This document shows positions 1 to 8,340 of a stretch of 64,000 nt of DNA, piece after piece (within the stretch, counting starts at the first letter, position 1; every line of letters begins with the position of its first letter). The notes under the pieces are model-generated. The model had not been told where the DNA came from, made no database searches, and worked only from the letters and a program-made list of their open reading frames with translations. A program made the position numbers and the translations under genes. This DNA comes from Noviluteimonas caseinilytica (GTDB lineage Bacteria; Pseudomonadota; Gammaproteobacteria; Xanthomonadales; Xanthomonadaceae): the NCBI RefSeq assembly GCF_018406605.1, contig NZ_AP024545.1:2728001-2792000 (forward strand), given 5' to 3'.

Positions 1-273
1 TACATGAACGCGCCCCCGCGCGCGCTCAAGAACCATGGCTTCTACATGGACATGCTGCGCTACGGCGACGGCGACACGCAGCCCGGCGCCCGCCTGGTCG
101 GTGCGTGGTATGCGCGCAACCTCGCGATCTGCGCGCGGCTGCTGCAGGCGCTGCCGGAAGGCGGGCGCGCGGTGGTGTTCTTCGGCGAAGGGCACGCGTA
201 TCTGTTGCGCCAGTGCATCGTGGAAACGCCGGGCGTCGAGCTGGTCGAGGCGAACGATTACTTGCCGAAGTAG
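1..273 (+). CDS. DUF5694-type protein, C-terminal part only
   Basis: The frame is open from the left edge and stops at 271-273, so the start lies outside the window. The visible end carries a W-Y-A-R-N-L helix motif and then a hydrophobic strand ending in G-E-G-H followed by L-L-R-Q-C, which I associate with the end of the DUF5694 family, where a conserved Gly-x-Gly-His turn closes the domain. The function of that family is not known to me. An in-frame ATG at position 4 is internal rather than a true start. Assignment is by motif memory and is moderately certain. Confidence 0.65.
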   Translation, partial: YMNAPPRALKNHGFYMDMLRYGDGDTQPGARLVGAWYARNLAICARLLQALPEGGRAVVFFGEGHAYLLRQCIVETPGVELVEANDYLPK

Positions 274-338
274 GTCGCCCGAGCGACCGGGCGATCGGCG
301 CGGTAATGTGTCGGCCAGTCAACGCAAGGACGCAAGCG

Positions 339-422
339 ATGCGACCCGCCCAGAAACAGGTTGCGGCAATGGCCCTTCTCGTGGTCTGCCTCGTCAACGC
401 ATGGAGCGCAGGGGCACTGTGA
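339..422 (+). CDS. 27-residue signal-peptide-like small ORF
   Basis: This short ORF has a good Shine-Dalgarno sequence (AAGGA, eight bases before the ATG). It encodes a basic start, a hydrophobic core (ALLVVCLV) and a small-residue end (AWSAGA) like a cleavable signal peptide. Its TGA overlaps the GTG start of the next gene (GTGA at 419-422), an arrangement typical of translational coupling. It may be a leader peptide, a very small membrane peptide, or the remains of a secreted protein whose body was lost. Its reality is uncertain. Confidence 0.35.
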   Translation: MRPAQKQVAAMALLVVCLVNAWSAGAL

Positions 423-751
423 CGAAAGAAGAGTTCGTGCTGTTGCTCGCCTGGCTGCTGGGGCCGCCGATGCTCGTTGGCTCGTTCTTCCTTGTTTGGG
501 CCCTGCGTCGCGGTGGTCGCCGGGCGCTGGGGCGCGAGGTCCTTGCGTGGTTCCTGTTGCTGGCGCTGTCGGCGCTCTTCGCCTTCGGGATGGTCGTCGT
601 GGAGCTAGGTTCGCTGGGGTACTACCTCCGCGCTCGCGACGCCCCGTTCTTGTGGGCGCCCTTCGCGTTCCTCGCCGTCGCGCTGGCGCTTCCCGTTGCG
701 GTGTGGTGGGGACGTCGTGCGCCCCCTTCGACTCTGCCTAGGCCGCATTGA
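419..751 (+). CDS. Small three-helix membrane protein
   Basis: The product has 110 residues if the GTG at 419 is used; an in-frame ATG at 401 would add six residues. Three hydrophobic segments are evident near residues 6-24, 41-62 and 78-96, separated by Arg-rich loops, so it should be an inner-membrane protein. I recognise no family. Its GTG overlaps the stop of the upstream mini-ORF, and its last 14 bases overlap the convergent glutathione transferase gene. Confidence 0.6.
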   Translation: MTKEEFVLLLAWLLGPPMLVGSFFLVWALRRGGRRALGREVLAWFLLLALSALFAFGMVVVELGSLGYYLRARDAPFLWAPFAFLAVALALPVAVWWGRRAPPSTLPRPH

Positions 752-1376
752 TCGCCAACTGCGCCGCAAACGCCCGCTGGTACGCCGGCCGCGCTTCCCC
801 GCGCGCGACATACGCCGCCAGGGTCGGGAATTCGTCCAGCAACCCGGACGGCCGCACGCGCAGCAGCACCGACACCATCATCAGGTCGCCGGCGCTGAAC
901 GCACCGTCGAGCCACTCGGATTCGCCGAGGCGCGCCGACAACCGGCGCAAGCGTTCGCGGATCCGATCCTGCACCAGCGGCAGCCGGTCCTTCGCCCACG
1001 GCTTGTCGCCTTCCTGGAACTTTGCGATCGACAGCTCGAGGATCGGCGGTTCGATCGTGTTGACCGCGGCGAACATCCAGGTGATGGCGCGCGCCCGCGC
1101 GTTGGCGTCGGCCGGCAACAGGCCCGCGTGCTGTTCGGCGAGATGAAAAACGATCGAACCCGTTTCGAACAGCGCAAGGTCGCCGTCCTCGAACGTGGGA
1201 ATCTGGCCGAAGGGATGCACGCGCAGGTGCGCGGGTTCCTTCATCGCCTGGAACGACACCAGCCGCACGTCGTAGGGCTGACCGGTTTCTTCGAGCGCCC
1301 AGCGCACGCGCGTGTCGCGCGCGAGGCCCTTGCCGCCGTCGGGCGAGCGTTCGAAGGCGGTGATGGTGATGGTCAT
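738..1376 (-). CDS. Glutathione S-transferase family protein
   Basis: The 212-residue product has the canonical length of a cytosolic GST. The N-terminal thioredoxin-like domain (about residues 1-82) ends with the cis-proline signature G-Q-I-P-T-F-E-D-G and the glutathione gamma-glutamyl contact F-E-T-G-S-I. An all-helical C-terminal domain follows, with the helix N-cap region A-F-S-A-G-D-L-M seen in GSTs. These enzymes conjugate glutathione to electrophiles or reduce peroxides; the substrate cannot be predicted. The start at 1376 is chosen because AGGAGCG lies just upstream; a longer frame reaching 1478 lacks such a site. Confidence 0.9.
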   Translation of the reverse strand: MTITITAFERSPDGGKGLARDTRVRWALEETGQPYDVRLVSFQAMKEPAHLRVHPFGQIPTFEDGDLALFETGSIVFHLAEQHAGLLPADANARARAITWMFAAVNTIEPPILELSIAKFQEGDKPWAKDRLPLVQDRIRERLRRLSARLGESEWLDGAFSAGDLMMVSVLLRVRPSGLLDEFPTLAAYVARGEARPAYQRAFAAQLAINAA

Positions 1377-1443
1377 CGTGGCGCGCTCCTGGGGGTTCCA
1401 TCCATGACGACGAATGACGAAGGCCGGAATCGACACGGTCCGG

Positions 1444-1638
1444 TCATTTCTCCTTGCGCAGGGCCACGACCAGGGCAAACACCGCGGCCCCGATGGAAAA
1501 GGGCTGCGCGTCGAGGAAATTGGCGGCTGACCACGTGGGCAACCCGGTGTAGCGCGGGTTCCTCACCATGCAGGCGAACAGCGCCGCGCAGTAGAAAACG
1601 AACACGCCGAAAAGCACCCAGCCCCATTCCTTCCGCAT
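1444..1638 (-). CDS. Small two-helix membrane protein
   Basis: A 64-residue protein with two hydrophobic segments (about residues 5-21 and 44-60) and a short charged tail. It lies downstream of the FAD oxidoreductase on the same strand and may be cotranscribed with it. An alternative GTG start at 1677, only six bases after the upstream stop, would add 13 residues; I prefer the ATG because the membrane protein begins right there. No family recognised. Confidence 0.6.
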   Translation of the reverse strand: MRKEWGWVLFGVFVFYCAALFACMVRNPRYTGLPTWSAANFLDAQPFSIGAAVFALVVALRKEK

Positions 1639-1682
1639 CGTTCGATCCCGTCCAGGGAAAGCCGGATGATAGGTCACGCCCT

Positions 1683-3368
1683 CTACGCAGCAGGCGCGGC
1701 TCGGGACACGATATCCAGCGCCACCGCCTCCGCCGTGCGAATGCCATCCACGCCGGCCGACAGGATGCCGCCCGCGTAACCCGCGCCTTCGCCCGCCGGG
1801 AACAACCCGCGCGTATTCAAGCTGTGCCCGTCCTCGCCGCGCGTCACGCGCACCGGGGACGACGTGCGGGTCTCGACGCCGGTCAGCACTGCATCCTGCA
1901 TCGCGAACCCGCGGATCTGCCTGTCGAACGCCGGCAGCGCTTCGCGGATCGCCGCGATCGCGTACTCGGGCAGCGAGGGCGCAAGATCCCCCAACCGCAC
2001 GCCGGGCTTGTACGAAGGCAGCACGCCTCCGAATTCACGCGACGCCCGGCCTTTCAGGAAGTCGCCCACCAGTTGCCCCGGCGCTTCGTACTCGCCGCCG
2101 CCCAGTTCGAACGCACGCGCTTCCCAATGCCGCTGCAATTCGATGCCGGCCAGCGGGCCAACGCCGTACGGCGCGAAGTCCTCCGGCGTGATGCCGCACA
2201 CGATCGCCGCGTTCGCGTTGCGCTCGTTGCGCGAGTACTGGCTCATGCCGTTGGTGACCACGCGCCCGGGCTCGCTGGCCGCGGCGACCACGGTGCCGCC
2301 GGGGCACATGCAGAAGCTGTACACCGAGCGCCCGTTGCGGCAGTGGTGCACGAGCTTGTAATCGGCCGCGCCGAGCAGCGGATGCCCGGCCTGCGGGCCG
2401 AAGCGCGCGTTGTCGATCAGCGATTGGGGATGTTCGATGCGGAACCCGATCGAGAACGGCTTGGCTTCGACGAACACGCCGCGCGCATGCAGCATCGCGA
2501 ACGTGTCGCGCGCACTGTGGCCGAGCGCAAGCACCACGTGGTCGGCGCGCAGTTGTTCGCCGCTCTCCAGCGTCACGCCGCGCACGTGGCGCGTGCCTTC
2601 GCGATCGGTGTCGACCAGCAGGTCGTCGACACGCTGGCTGAAGCGGATCTCGCCGCCCAGCGATTCGATCGTCGCGCGCATCTGCTCCACCATCGACACC
2701 AGGCGGAACGTGCCGATGTGCGGCTTGCTGACGTACGCGATTTCCTCCGGTGCACCGGCCTTGACGAATTCGTCGATCACCTTGCGCCCGTAATGCTTCG
2801 GGTCGCTGATCTGGCTCCACAGCTTGCCGTCGGAGAACGTGCCCGCGCCGCCTTCGCCGAACTGCACGTTCGATTCGGGATTGAGCACTTTCTGGCGCCA
2901 CAGGCCCCAGGTGTCCTTCGTGCGTTCGCGCACGGCCTTGCCGCGTTCGAGCACGATGGGCCGGAAGCCCATCTGCGCGAGCACCAGCGCGGCGAACAAC
3001 CCGCACGGGCCCATGCCGATCACGAGCGGGCGCAAGGGCAGGGACGTCGGCGCGCGCGCCACGAACTTGTAGACCGTGTCCGGCGTGCGCATCACCTTGC
3101 CGCCGTCGTGGCTGTACGCGTAGCCGTCGTCCTCGTCGTCCAGTTGCAGGCGCTGCAGGATGTCGGCTTCGCGCGGCGTGTCCACGTCGACCGAATAGAT
3201 CAGCACGATCGCGCCGCGCCGGCGCGCGTCGTAGCTGCGCTTGGCGACGGTGAAGCCGGTGAGTTCGTCGGCGGCGATGCCCAGCCGGGCCAGGATCGCC
3301 TCGCGCAGCGCCGCCTCGGGGTGGTCCAGCGGCAGCTTGAGGTCGGTGAGTCGCAGCATGGGGGACAT
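1683..3368 (-). CDS. FAD-dependent oxidoreductase (COG2509 type)
   Basis: The product has 561 residues. The first hundred residues form a small N-terminal domain with alternating charged strands, followed near residue 115 by a dinucleotide-binding fold whose Gly-rich turn reads G-M-G-P-C-G-L-F. A second G-E-G-A-G-Y-A-G-G-I motif near the C-terminus contacts the flavin in this family. The arrangement matches the uncharacterised FAD-dependent dehydrogenases of COG2509; their substrate is not known to me. The start at 3368 is preferred over a long upstream extension without a ribosome site; an ATG at 3359 is equally possible. It is divergent from the quinone reductase gene. Confidence 0.88.
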   Translation of the reverse strand: MSPMLRLTDLKLPLDHPEAALREAILARLGIAADELTGFTVAKRSYDARRRGAIVLIYSVDVDTPREADILQRLQLDDEDDGYAYSHDGGKVMRTPDTVYKFVARAPTSLPLRPLVIGMGPCGLFAALVLAQMGFRPIVLERGKAVRERTKDTWGLWRQKVLNPESNVQFGEGGAGTFSDGKLWSQISDPKHYGRKVIDEFVKAGAPEEIAYVSKPHIGTFRLVSMVEQMRATIESLGGEIRFSQRVDDLLVDTDREGTRHVRGVTLESGEQLRADHVVLALGHSARDTFAMLHARGVFVEAKPFSIGFRIEHPQSLIDNARFGPQAGHPLLGAADYKLVHHCRNGRSVYSFCMCPGGTVVAAASEPGRVVTNGMSQYSRNERNANAAIVCGITPEDFAPYGVGPLAGIELQRHWEARAFELGGGEYEAPGQLVGDFLKGRASREFGGVLPSYKPGVRLGDLAPSLPEYAIAAIREALPAFDRQIRGFAMQDAVLTGVETRTSSPVRVTRGEDGHSLNTRGLFPAGEGAGYAGGILSAGVDGIRTAEAVALDIVSRAAPAA

Positions 3369-3429
3369 TCGATGGCGCGGAAGCGTGGCGGGCATTTTAG
3401 GCGGCGCGAACCCGATAACATCCTCACCC

Positions 3430-4398
3430 ATGCATGCACTGACCTTTTCACGCTTCGGCGGGCCCGACGTCCTGGAATGGACCGACCTGCCGGATCCCCG
3501 GCCCGCCCCCGGCGTGGCCGTGGTGCGCACGCAGGCGATCGGGCTCAACTTCGCCGATATCTACCGCCGCCAGGGCCGCTACCACCTGGCCGGGTCGCCG
3601 CCGTGGATCGCCGGGTACGAGGCCGCGGGGGAGATCGTGGCGCTCGATCCGCGGGACGCGGGTGGCGCCTTCGCCGTGGGCCAGCGCGTCGCGTTCGCCG
3701 ACAGTGCGTTCGCCAACGCGGAACAAGTGGCGGTGCCGCTGGATCGCCTGATCGTGCTCCCCGATGACATCGACGCCGACACCGCGGCCGCGTTGTTGCT
3801 GCAAGGCCTCACCGCGCAGTTCCTGCTCGAGGACAGCCATGCCGTGCAGGCGGGCGAGACCTTGCTGGTGCATGCGGGCGGTGGTGGCGTCGGGCAGTTG
3901 CTGGTGCAGCTGGCGACCGCGAAGGGTGCGCAGGTGATCGCGCTCGCCTCGTCGGAAGACAAGCGGCGTTCGGCGCTCGCGGCAGGTGCACGAGATGCGC
4001 TGGCCTCCGGCGACGGCTGGGTCGCGCGCGTGCGTGCGGTGGCACCCGAGGGCGTCGACGTCGTGTACGACTCGATCGGTCGCACGCTCGGCGACAGCCT
4101 GGCCCTGGCGCGCATCGGCGGCACGGTGGTGTTCTACGGCATGGCGGCGGGCGATCCGGATCCGGTGGACCCGCGCGTGCTCATGGACCGCTCGCTGACG
4201 CTCGTGGGCGGCGACTTGTGGAACGTGCTGACCACCGCGCAGGTCCGCCAGCAACGCGCCGATCGCCTGTTCGCCGCGGTGCGCGCCGGGCACCTGCGCG
4301 TGGCCGTCGCCGCACGCGTGCCGCTGCGCGATGGTGCGCAGGCGCATGCGATCCTCGAAGGGCGGGGCAGTGCGGGAAAGGTCTTGCTCATTCCGTAG
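3430..4398 (+). CDS. NADPH:quinone reductase, zinc-free MDR family
   Basis: The 322-residue product opens with the beta-strand start M-H-A-L-T-F-S-R-F-G-G-P typical of quinone oxidoreductases. It has the conserved G-L-N-F-A-D-I-Y-R-R-Q-G stretch, the P-x-x-x-G-x-E-A-A-G motif near residue 60, and the nucleotide-binding turn G-G-G-G-V-G-Q near residue 151. The structural and catalytic zinc ligands of alcohol dehydrogenases are absent, as expected for quinone reductases. It should reduce quinones with NADPH in the cytosol. The start is the ATG 61 bases from the divergent FAD gene, so the two may share a bidirectional control region. Confidence 0.9.
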   Translation: MHALTFSRFGGPDVLEWTDLPDPRPAPGVAVVRTQAIGLNFADIYRRQGRYHLAGSPPWIAGYEAAGEIVALDPRDAGGAFAVGQRVAFADSAFANAEQVAVPLDRLIVLPDDIDADTAAALLLQGLTAQFLLEDSHAVQAGETLLVHAGGGGVGQLLVQLATAKGAQVIALASSEDKRRSALAAGARDALASGDGWVARVRAVAPEGVDVVYDSIGRTLGDSLALARIGGTVVFYGMAAGDPDPVDPRVLMDRSLTLVGGDLWNVLTTAQVRQQRADRLFAAVRAGHLRVAVAARVPLRDGAQAHAILEGRGSAGKVLLIP

Positions 4399-4446
4399 TC
4401 GCCGCTCGAAACCTCCTCCACCCTTGAATGGAAGCCCCCATTTCCC

Positions 4447-5010
4447 ATGGCTCGCGCGCTCAATAAGAACCGGATGCTGTTCTCGCGCATCCTGATGATC
4501 ACCGCCATCGCGTTGATGCTGTTCACCCGCTCGCACTGGCCCAACGACAGCGCGCTGCACGAAACCTTCGACACGCTGGGCTACGTGCTCATCGTGTTCT
4601 GCGGCATGGGGCGGCTGTACACCACCGCGTTCCTCGGCGGGTTGAAGAACGAAACCCTCGTCACCTACGGCCCGTTCTCCGTGGTGCGCAATCCGCTGTA
4701 CGTGTTTTCCTGGCTGGGGTTCACCGGGTTTGCGATCTTCTCCAACAATCTGTGGGTAATGGTGCTGGTGCCGGTCGGGTTCTGTTTCGTCTACCACTTC
4801 CTCGTGAAGCGCGAAGAAGCCTTCCTGCAGGAGAAGTTCGGCCAGGCCTTCACCGATTACGTCGCGCGCGTGCCGCGCTTCCTCCCCCGGTTCTCGAACT
4901 TCAACCAGCCCGACGAAATCACCGTCGTGCCGCGCTTCCTGCTGCGCGGCCTGCTCGACAACGTCTGGTGGTTCATCATTCCGCTGATCCTCGAAATGAC
5001 GGAGTTCTGA
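4447..5010 (+). CDS. Isoprenylcysteine methyltransferase-like membrane methyltransferase
   Basis: A 187-residue membrane protein. The signature of this superfamily (ICMT / phospholipid N-methyltransferase) is plain: G-P-F-x-x-V-R-N-P-L-Y near residue 77, then a hydrophobic hairpin, then E-E-A-F-L-Q-E-x-F-G-x-x-F-x-x-Y followed by V-P-R-F-L-P. These residues form the S-adenosylmethionine site at the membrane surface. The acceptor is unknown; bacterial members include proteins acting on lipids or small molecules. It follows the quinone reductase by 48 bases and may be cotranscribed. Confidence 0.85.
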   Translation: MARALNKNRMLFSRILMITAIALMLFTRSHWPNDSALHETFDTLGYVLIVFCGMGRLYTTAFLGGLKNETLVTYGPFSVVRNPLYVFSWLGFTGFAIFSNNLWVMVLVPVGFCFVYHFLVKREEAFLQEKFGQAFTDYVARVPRFLPRFSNFNQPDEITVVPRFLLRGLLDNVWWFIIPLILEMTEF

Positions 5011-5116
5011 ACCGCCGCGCGGCGCGGGACCGGCCTGCGGGTGCTTCCGGCCCGCGGCGGCGGCCCGTTTGCGCCGCGGGTTGCGTTCCCCTCCTTGACC
5101 CCCGTCGGATCCCCCC

Positions 5117-6871
5117 ATGCTGACCCTCCGCCAGCTGCGCAAACGCAAGGTCGCGCAATGGGTGCTGGGGTACACGGCGGTCGCATGGGCCTTGCTGCAG
5201 GCCGTGGGCCTGCTGGCCGGCACCTACGGGTGGTCGGCCGTACCGATGCGCGTGGGCGTGGCGCTGGCGGTGCTCGGCTTCTTCCTCACGCTGGTCATCG
5301 CGTGGTTCCAGGGCGAGCGCGGGCAACAGAAGGTCACGCGGCTGGAAGTCGCACTCATCGCGCTCGTCGTGCTGGTGGGCGGTGCGTGGTTGTGGCAGAC
5401 GGTGCGCTCCACGTCCGACCAGGCGACCGGCGTCGCCACCGCGGGCGCGGACAGCGGCATCCCCACGATCGAAAAGGATCCGTCGATCGCCGTGCTGCCG
5501 CTGGAGAACCTGAGCGCCGACAAGGAGCAGCAGTACTTCTCCGACGGTATCTCCGAAGAACTGCTCAACGTGCTGAACAAGGTGCCGGAGATGCGCGTGA
5601 TCGCGCGCACGTCGAGCTTCGCGTTCAAGGGCCAGGATTTGCCGGTGCCGGAGATCGCGCGCCGCCTGCACGTCGCCTCGATCCTGCAGGGCAGCGTGCG
5701 CAAGGCGGGCAACCGCGTGCGCATCGCGGTGCAACTGGTGCGCGCCACCGACGGCGCGCAACTGTGGGCGGAAAACTACGACCGCACGCTCGACGACATC
5801 TTCCAGGTGCAGGACGAGATCGCCGCGTCCGTCGTCGAGCAACTGAAGATCAAGTTGCTGAAGGCGCCCACCGTCACGCCCGTGGATCCGCGCGTGTACG
5901 CCCTGGTGCTGCAGGCGCAGGCGCTGCTGGACCAGCAGAGCAAGGAAGGACGTGCGCAGGCGTTGCTGGTGTTCAAGCAGGCGCTGGCGATCGCGCCGAA
6001 CGAAGCGCGCGCGTGGGCCGGCCTCGGGCGCGTGTACATCAACCAGTCCATCTACAGCGAGCTGCCGCAGGCCGACGCGGCGAAGCTGGCGCGCGAAGCG
6101 CTGGACAAGGCGCTGAAGATCGATCCGCGCAACGTCATCGCGATCACGGGCCTGGCGCGCCTGGCCGCGGATTTCGACTTCGATGCGCAGGCGGCCGCCG
6201 ACTACAACAAGCGCGCGTTGCAGATCGAACCGAACAACCTGGTCGCCATCAACACGCTCGGCATCCTGCTCAGCAACGTGGGGCGCTTCGAAGACGCGCT
6301 GCCGCTGTACGACTACCGCGTCGCCCACGATCCGGCCAACCCGACGGCGTACAACAACCGCGGCATCACCCGGTACTACGCGCGGCAATGGGATGCGGCG
6401 ATCGACGATTTCCGTACCGCGTTGCGGCTGAGTCCGGCGTTCGTCGGCGCGCGCAACGGCATCGCCGTCTCGCTGCTGGTGGGGAAGGGCGATGCGGCCG
6501 GCGCGCTGCGCGAGATCGCCGGCGAACCCGATGAAGCCTCGCGCCTGCAGGTGCGGGCGCTGGCGTTCCATGCACTGGGGCGCACGCGCGAATCCAACGC
6601 GGCGCTGCAGGGACTCATCCGCACGTACGGCGACCAGCAACCCACGCTGGTCGCGCTGGCCTACAGCTATCGCGTGGACCGCGATGCCGCGTTCCACTGG
6701 CTGGACATCGCCGCGCAGAGCCGCGATCCGGCCGCCACCTCGGTGGCGTTCGACGTGCTGACCGACTCGCTGCGCGACGACCCGCGCTGGCTGCCGTTCC
6801 TGCGCAAGATCGGGTACGCGCCGGAGCAATTGGCGACGATCCGGATCGACGTGCCCAGGCCGGGGACCTGA
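5117..6871 (+). CDS. Membrane-anchored TolB-like / TPR protein
   Basis: The 584-residue product begins with membrane segments near residues 11-31, 37-57 and 75-93. Residues 115-250 carry the motif S-I-A-V-L-P-L-E-N-L-S, then F-S-D-G-I-S-E-E-L-L-N-x-L and W-A-E-N-Y-D-R-T-L-x-D-I-F-x-x-Q-D-E-I-A. This is the FlgO/TolB-like domain seen in many adenylyl-cyclase-like and HTH-TPR proteins. The rest is tetratricopeptide repeats (about residues 255-560). Such proteins usually act as scaffolds in envelope signalling. No catalytic or DNA-binding domain is visible, so the partner is unknown. It stands alone with a 106-base gap upstream. Confidence 0.85.
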   Translation: MLTLRQLRKRKVAQWVLGYTAVAWALLQAVGLLAGTYGWSAVPMRVGVALAVLGFFLTLVIAWFQGERGQQKVTRLEVALIALVVLVGGAWLWQTVRSTSDQATGVATAGADSGIPTIEKDPSIAVLPLENLSADKEQQYFSDGISEELLNVLNKVPEMRVIARTSSFAFKGQDLPVPEIARRLHVASILQGSVRKAGNRVRIAVQLVRATDGAQLWAENYDRTLDDIFQVQDEIAASVVEQLKIKLLKAPTVTPVDPRVYALVLQAQALLDQQSKEGRAQALLVFKQALAIAPNEARAWAGLGRVYINQSIYSELPQADAAKLAREALDKALKIDPRNVIAITGLARLAADFDFDAQAAADYNKRALQIEPNNLVAINTLGILLSNVGRFEDALPLYDYRVAHDPANPTAYNNRGITRYYARQWDAAIDDFRTALRLSPAFVGARNGIAVSLLVGKGDAAGALREIAGEPDEASRLQVRALAFHALGRTRESNAALQGLIRTYGDQQPTLVALAYSYRVDRDAAFHWLDIAAQSRDPAATSVAFDVLTDSLRDDPRWLPFLRKIGYAPEQLATIRIDVPRPGT

Positions 6872-6875
6872 CGGG

Positions 6876-6929
6876 ACGGGTTACGCCACCCATCCGGGGG
6901 AGTCGCCCCGCGGGATTCCTGCGTTCTCC
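6876..6929 (+). promoter_or_regulatory. Conserved leader, copy 1
   Basis: This stretch upstream of the 6955 gene closely matches 7453-7509 upstream of its paralogue. The shared core is GGGTTA, then CCACCCAT, CGGGGGAGTCGCC and finally GCGTTCTC. The match is at least as good as between the coding regions, so it is either a regulatory element kept by selection or part of a duplicated segment. Confidence 0.55.
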
Positions 6930-6954
6930 CAGTTGATAAGCAACGGAGAACACC

Positions 6955-7434
6955 ATGCACATCAAGCGCACGCCATGCCTGCTCGGGCTGGCCTTCGTCG
7001 CCACGGCGGCCCTTGCCGCCCATCCGCAGTTCCTGCGCGCGCCCAGCGCGCAACTCGGGTCGCCCAAGGTCATCGTGAAATGGACCGAGATCGGACTCGG
7101 CAGTACCGACAGCGTCAACTACACGGCCAGCGCCACGGCCGGGGCCCGCTTCCAGTGCGTCAACCGCGGCAACAACTGCCCGGCGGCCTCGAACAAGGAA
7201 GACGTGCTGGCCGACATCAACGTGGGCGGCACCTTCGCCGTCGACAAGAACGGGAAGATCATCGGATCGCTGGTGATTCCTGCGCCGCCCAGCACGCTGC
7301 AGTGCCCGGGCAACCAGGTGGTGGGCATCGTCTCGGTCGCATTCACCAACATCCGGCTGACGGACCTGACCAATGGCGTGTCGTCGCCGACCAATCCCTC
7401 GGCGTTGACCTACAGCGGGCCGGAGTGCCCCTGA
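6955..7434 (+). CDS. Secreted protein, tandem paralogue 1
   Basis: A 159-residue precursor with a clear signal peptide (basic M-H-I-K-R-T, hydrophobic core, A-L-A-A around residue 21). The mature part begins H-P-Q-F-L-R-A-P-S-A-Q-L-G-S-P and holds five cysteines, so disulfides in the periplasm or outside are plausible. It has an alternating beta-strand pattern ending in G-P-E-C-P. The next gene is a clear paralogue with the same order of motifs. Ribosome site AACGGAGAAC precedes the ATG. I do not recognise the family. Confidence 0.8.
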   Translation: MHIKRTPCLLGLAFVATAALAAHPQFLRAPSAQLGSPKVIVKWTEIGLGSTDSVNYTASATAGARFQCVNRGNNCPAASNKEDVLADINVGGTFAVDKNGKIIGSLVIPAPPSTLQCPGNQVVGIVSVAFTNIRLTDLTNGVSSPTNPSALTYSGPECP

Positions 7435-7452
7435 TCGCCCTTCGCCCATCCG

Positions 7453-7509
7453 GGTCGGGTTAACCCCACCCATTCGGGGGAGTCGCCTCCCCCGAATCCG
7501 GCGTTCTCT
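7453..7509 (+). promoter_or_regulatory. Conserved leader, copy 2
   Basis: Second copy of the leader described at 6876-6929, here between the two paralogous genes. The core blocks GGGTTA, CCACCCAT, CGGGGGAGTCGCC and GCGTTCTC keep their order and nearly their spacing. Each gene therefore probably has its own promoter or 5' control element. Confidence 0.55.
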
Positions 7510-7536
7510 GTGTTTGTCACCCACGGAGAGGACGCC

Positions 7537-8022
7537 ATGCAGATCAAACGCAAGCACTGGTGGCTGCTCGGCCTGGTGGCCGTCGCCACCGCCGCGCTGG
7601 CCGCGCACCCGCATTACCTGCGCGCCCCGAGTGCGCAGCTCGGCTCGCCGAAGGTCATCGTGAACTGGGCGGAAGTGGGGCTCGGCAATACCGGCAGCGG
7701 CGTGACCTACATCGCCAGCGCGACGGCCGGCGCGAAGTTCCAGTGCGTCAAGACCGGCCACGTCTGCCCGAAACCGGGGGCGAAGGAAGAAGTGCTGCAG
7801 GACGTCCACGTCAGCGGCACCTTCAGCGTCGACAAGAACGGGAAGATCAGCGACACCCTGGTCATTCCCGCGCCACGGAGCACGCTGGTCTGCCCGCACT
7901 ACCAGCACGTGGTGATCGCGTCCGTCGTCTTCACGAACATCACGTTGACGGACGTGACCAACGGCGTGTCGTCGCCGGCGAATCCCTCGGCGCTGTCGTA
8001 CAACGGGCCCGAGTGTCCGTGA
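7537..8022 (+). CDS. Secreted protein, tandem paralogue 2
   Basis: A 161-residue precursor paralogous to the gene at 6955. It shares the L-R-A-P-S-A-Q-L-G-S-P-K-V-I-V block just after the signal peptide, the T-A-G-A-x-F-Q-C-V block, the V-D-K-N-G-K-I block and the G-V-S-S-P-x-N-P-S-A-L ending with G-P-E-C-P. Five cysteines are spaced similarly. The start at 7537 has GGAGAGG just upstream; a nine-codon extension in frame lacks support. A strong terminator follows at 8039. Function unknown. Confidence 0.8.
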   Translation: MQIKRKHWWLLGLVAVATAALAAHPHYLRAPSAQLGSPKVIVNWAEVGLGNTGSGVTYIASATAGAKFQCVKTGHVCPKPGAKEEVLQDVHVSGTFSVDKNGKISDTLVIPAPRSTLVCPHYQHVVIASVVFTNITLTDVTNGVSSPANPSALSYNGPECP

Positions 8023-8038
8023 TGCGGTGACGATGGAA

Positions 8039-8062
8039 AAACCCCGCCGGATGGCGGGGTTT
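8039..8062. terminator. Rho-independent terminator
   Basis: A perfect ten-base stem (AAACCCCGCC pairing with GGCGGGGTTT) around a GGAT loop lies 16 bases after the second paralogue. The A-rich left and T-rich right edges let it work in both directions, also closing the higA remnant on the other strand. Confidence 0.9.
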
Positions 8063-8064
8063 CT

Positions 8065-8279
8065 TCAAGCTGCTTCAGCGTGATAGGGCTCGATCCTGTC
8101 GAGCGTCTTGCCCAGCGCATCGCGCGCCATGGCCATGTCGGAATCGATCTGCAAGCCGATCCAGAAGCCATCGGTCATGCCGAAGAACTTCGACAGGCGC
8201 AGGCCGTATCCGCCGTGATTGCCCGTTCGCCCGCGAGGATCGCGCTGATGCGCGACTGCGGCACGTCGATCGCCGACAT
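8065..8279 (-). pseudogene. higA: Remnant of a HigA-family antitoxin
   Basis: Read on the minus strand, the 3' half encodes L-S-K-F-F-G-M-T-D-G-F-W-I-G-L-Q, the hallmark end of the HigA antitoxin helix-turn-helix. The 5' half, in another frame, encodes D-V-P-Q-S-R-I-S-A-I-L-A-G-E-R-A-I-T-A-D-T-A, the recognition helix. The two join if one C is added near 8210. About 30 N-terminal residues of a normal HigA are missing, and no HigB toxin gene lies beside it. HigA normally neutralises the HigB RNase and represses the operon. This copy looks truncated and frameshifted. Confidence 0.75.
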
Positions 8280-8340
8280 TGCGGACGGCTGGCTTCGATG
8301 CCAGAGTCGGGTGCGCGATGCATGGGGCAGGGGAACGTGG

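Noticed and set aside
696..3767. A 1023-codon plus-strand frame
   Set aside because: It runs opposite the GST and FAD oxidoreductase genes, both of which have clear motifs, and its own sequence is Arg/His/Gln-rich low-complexity.
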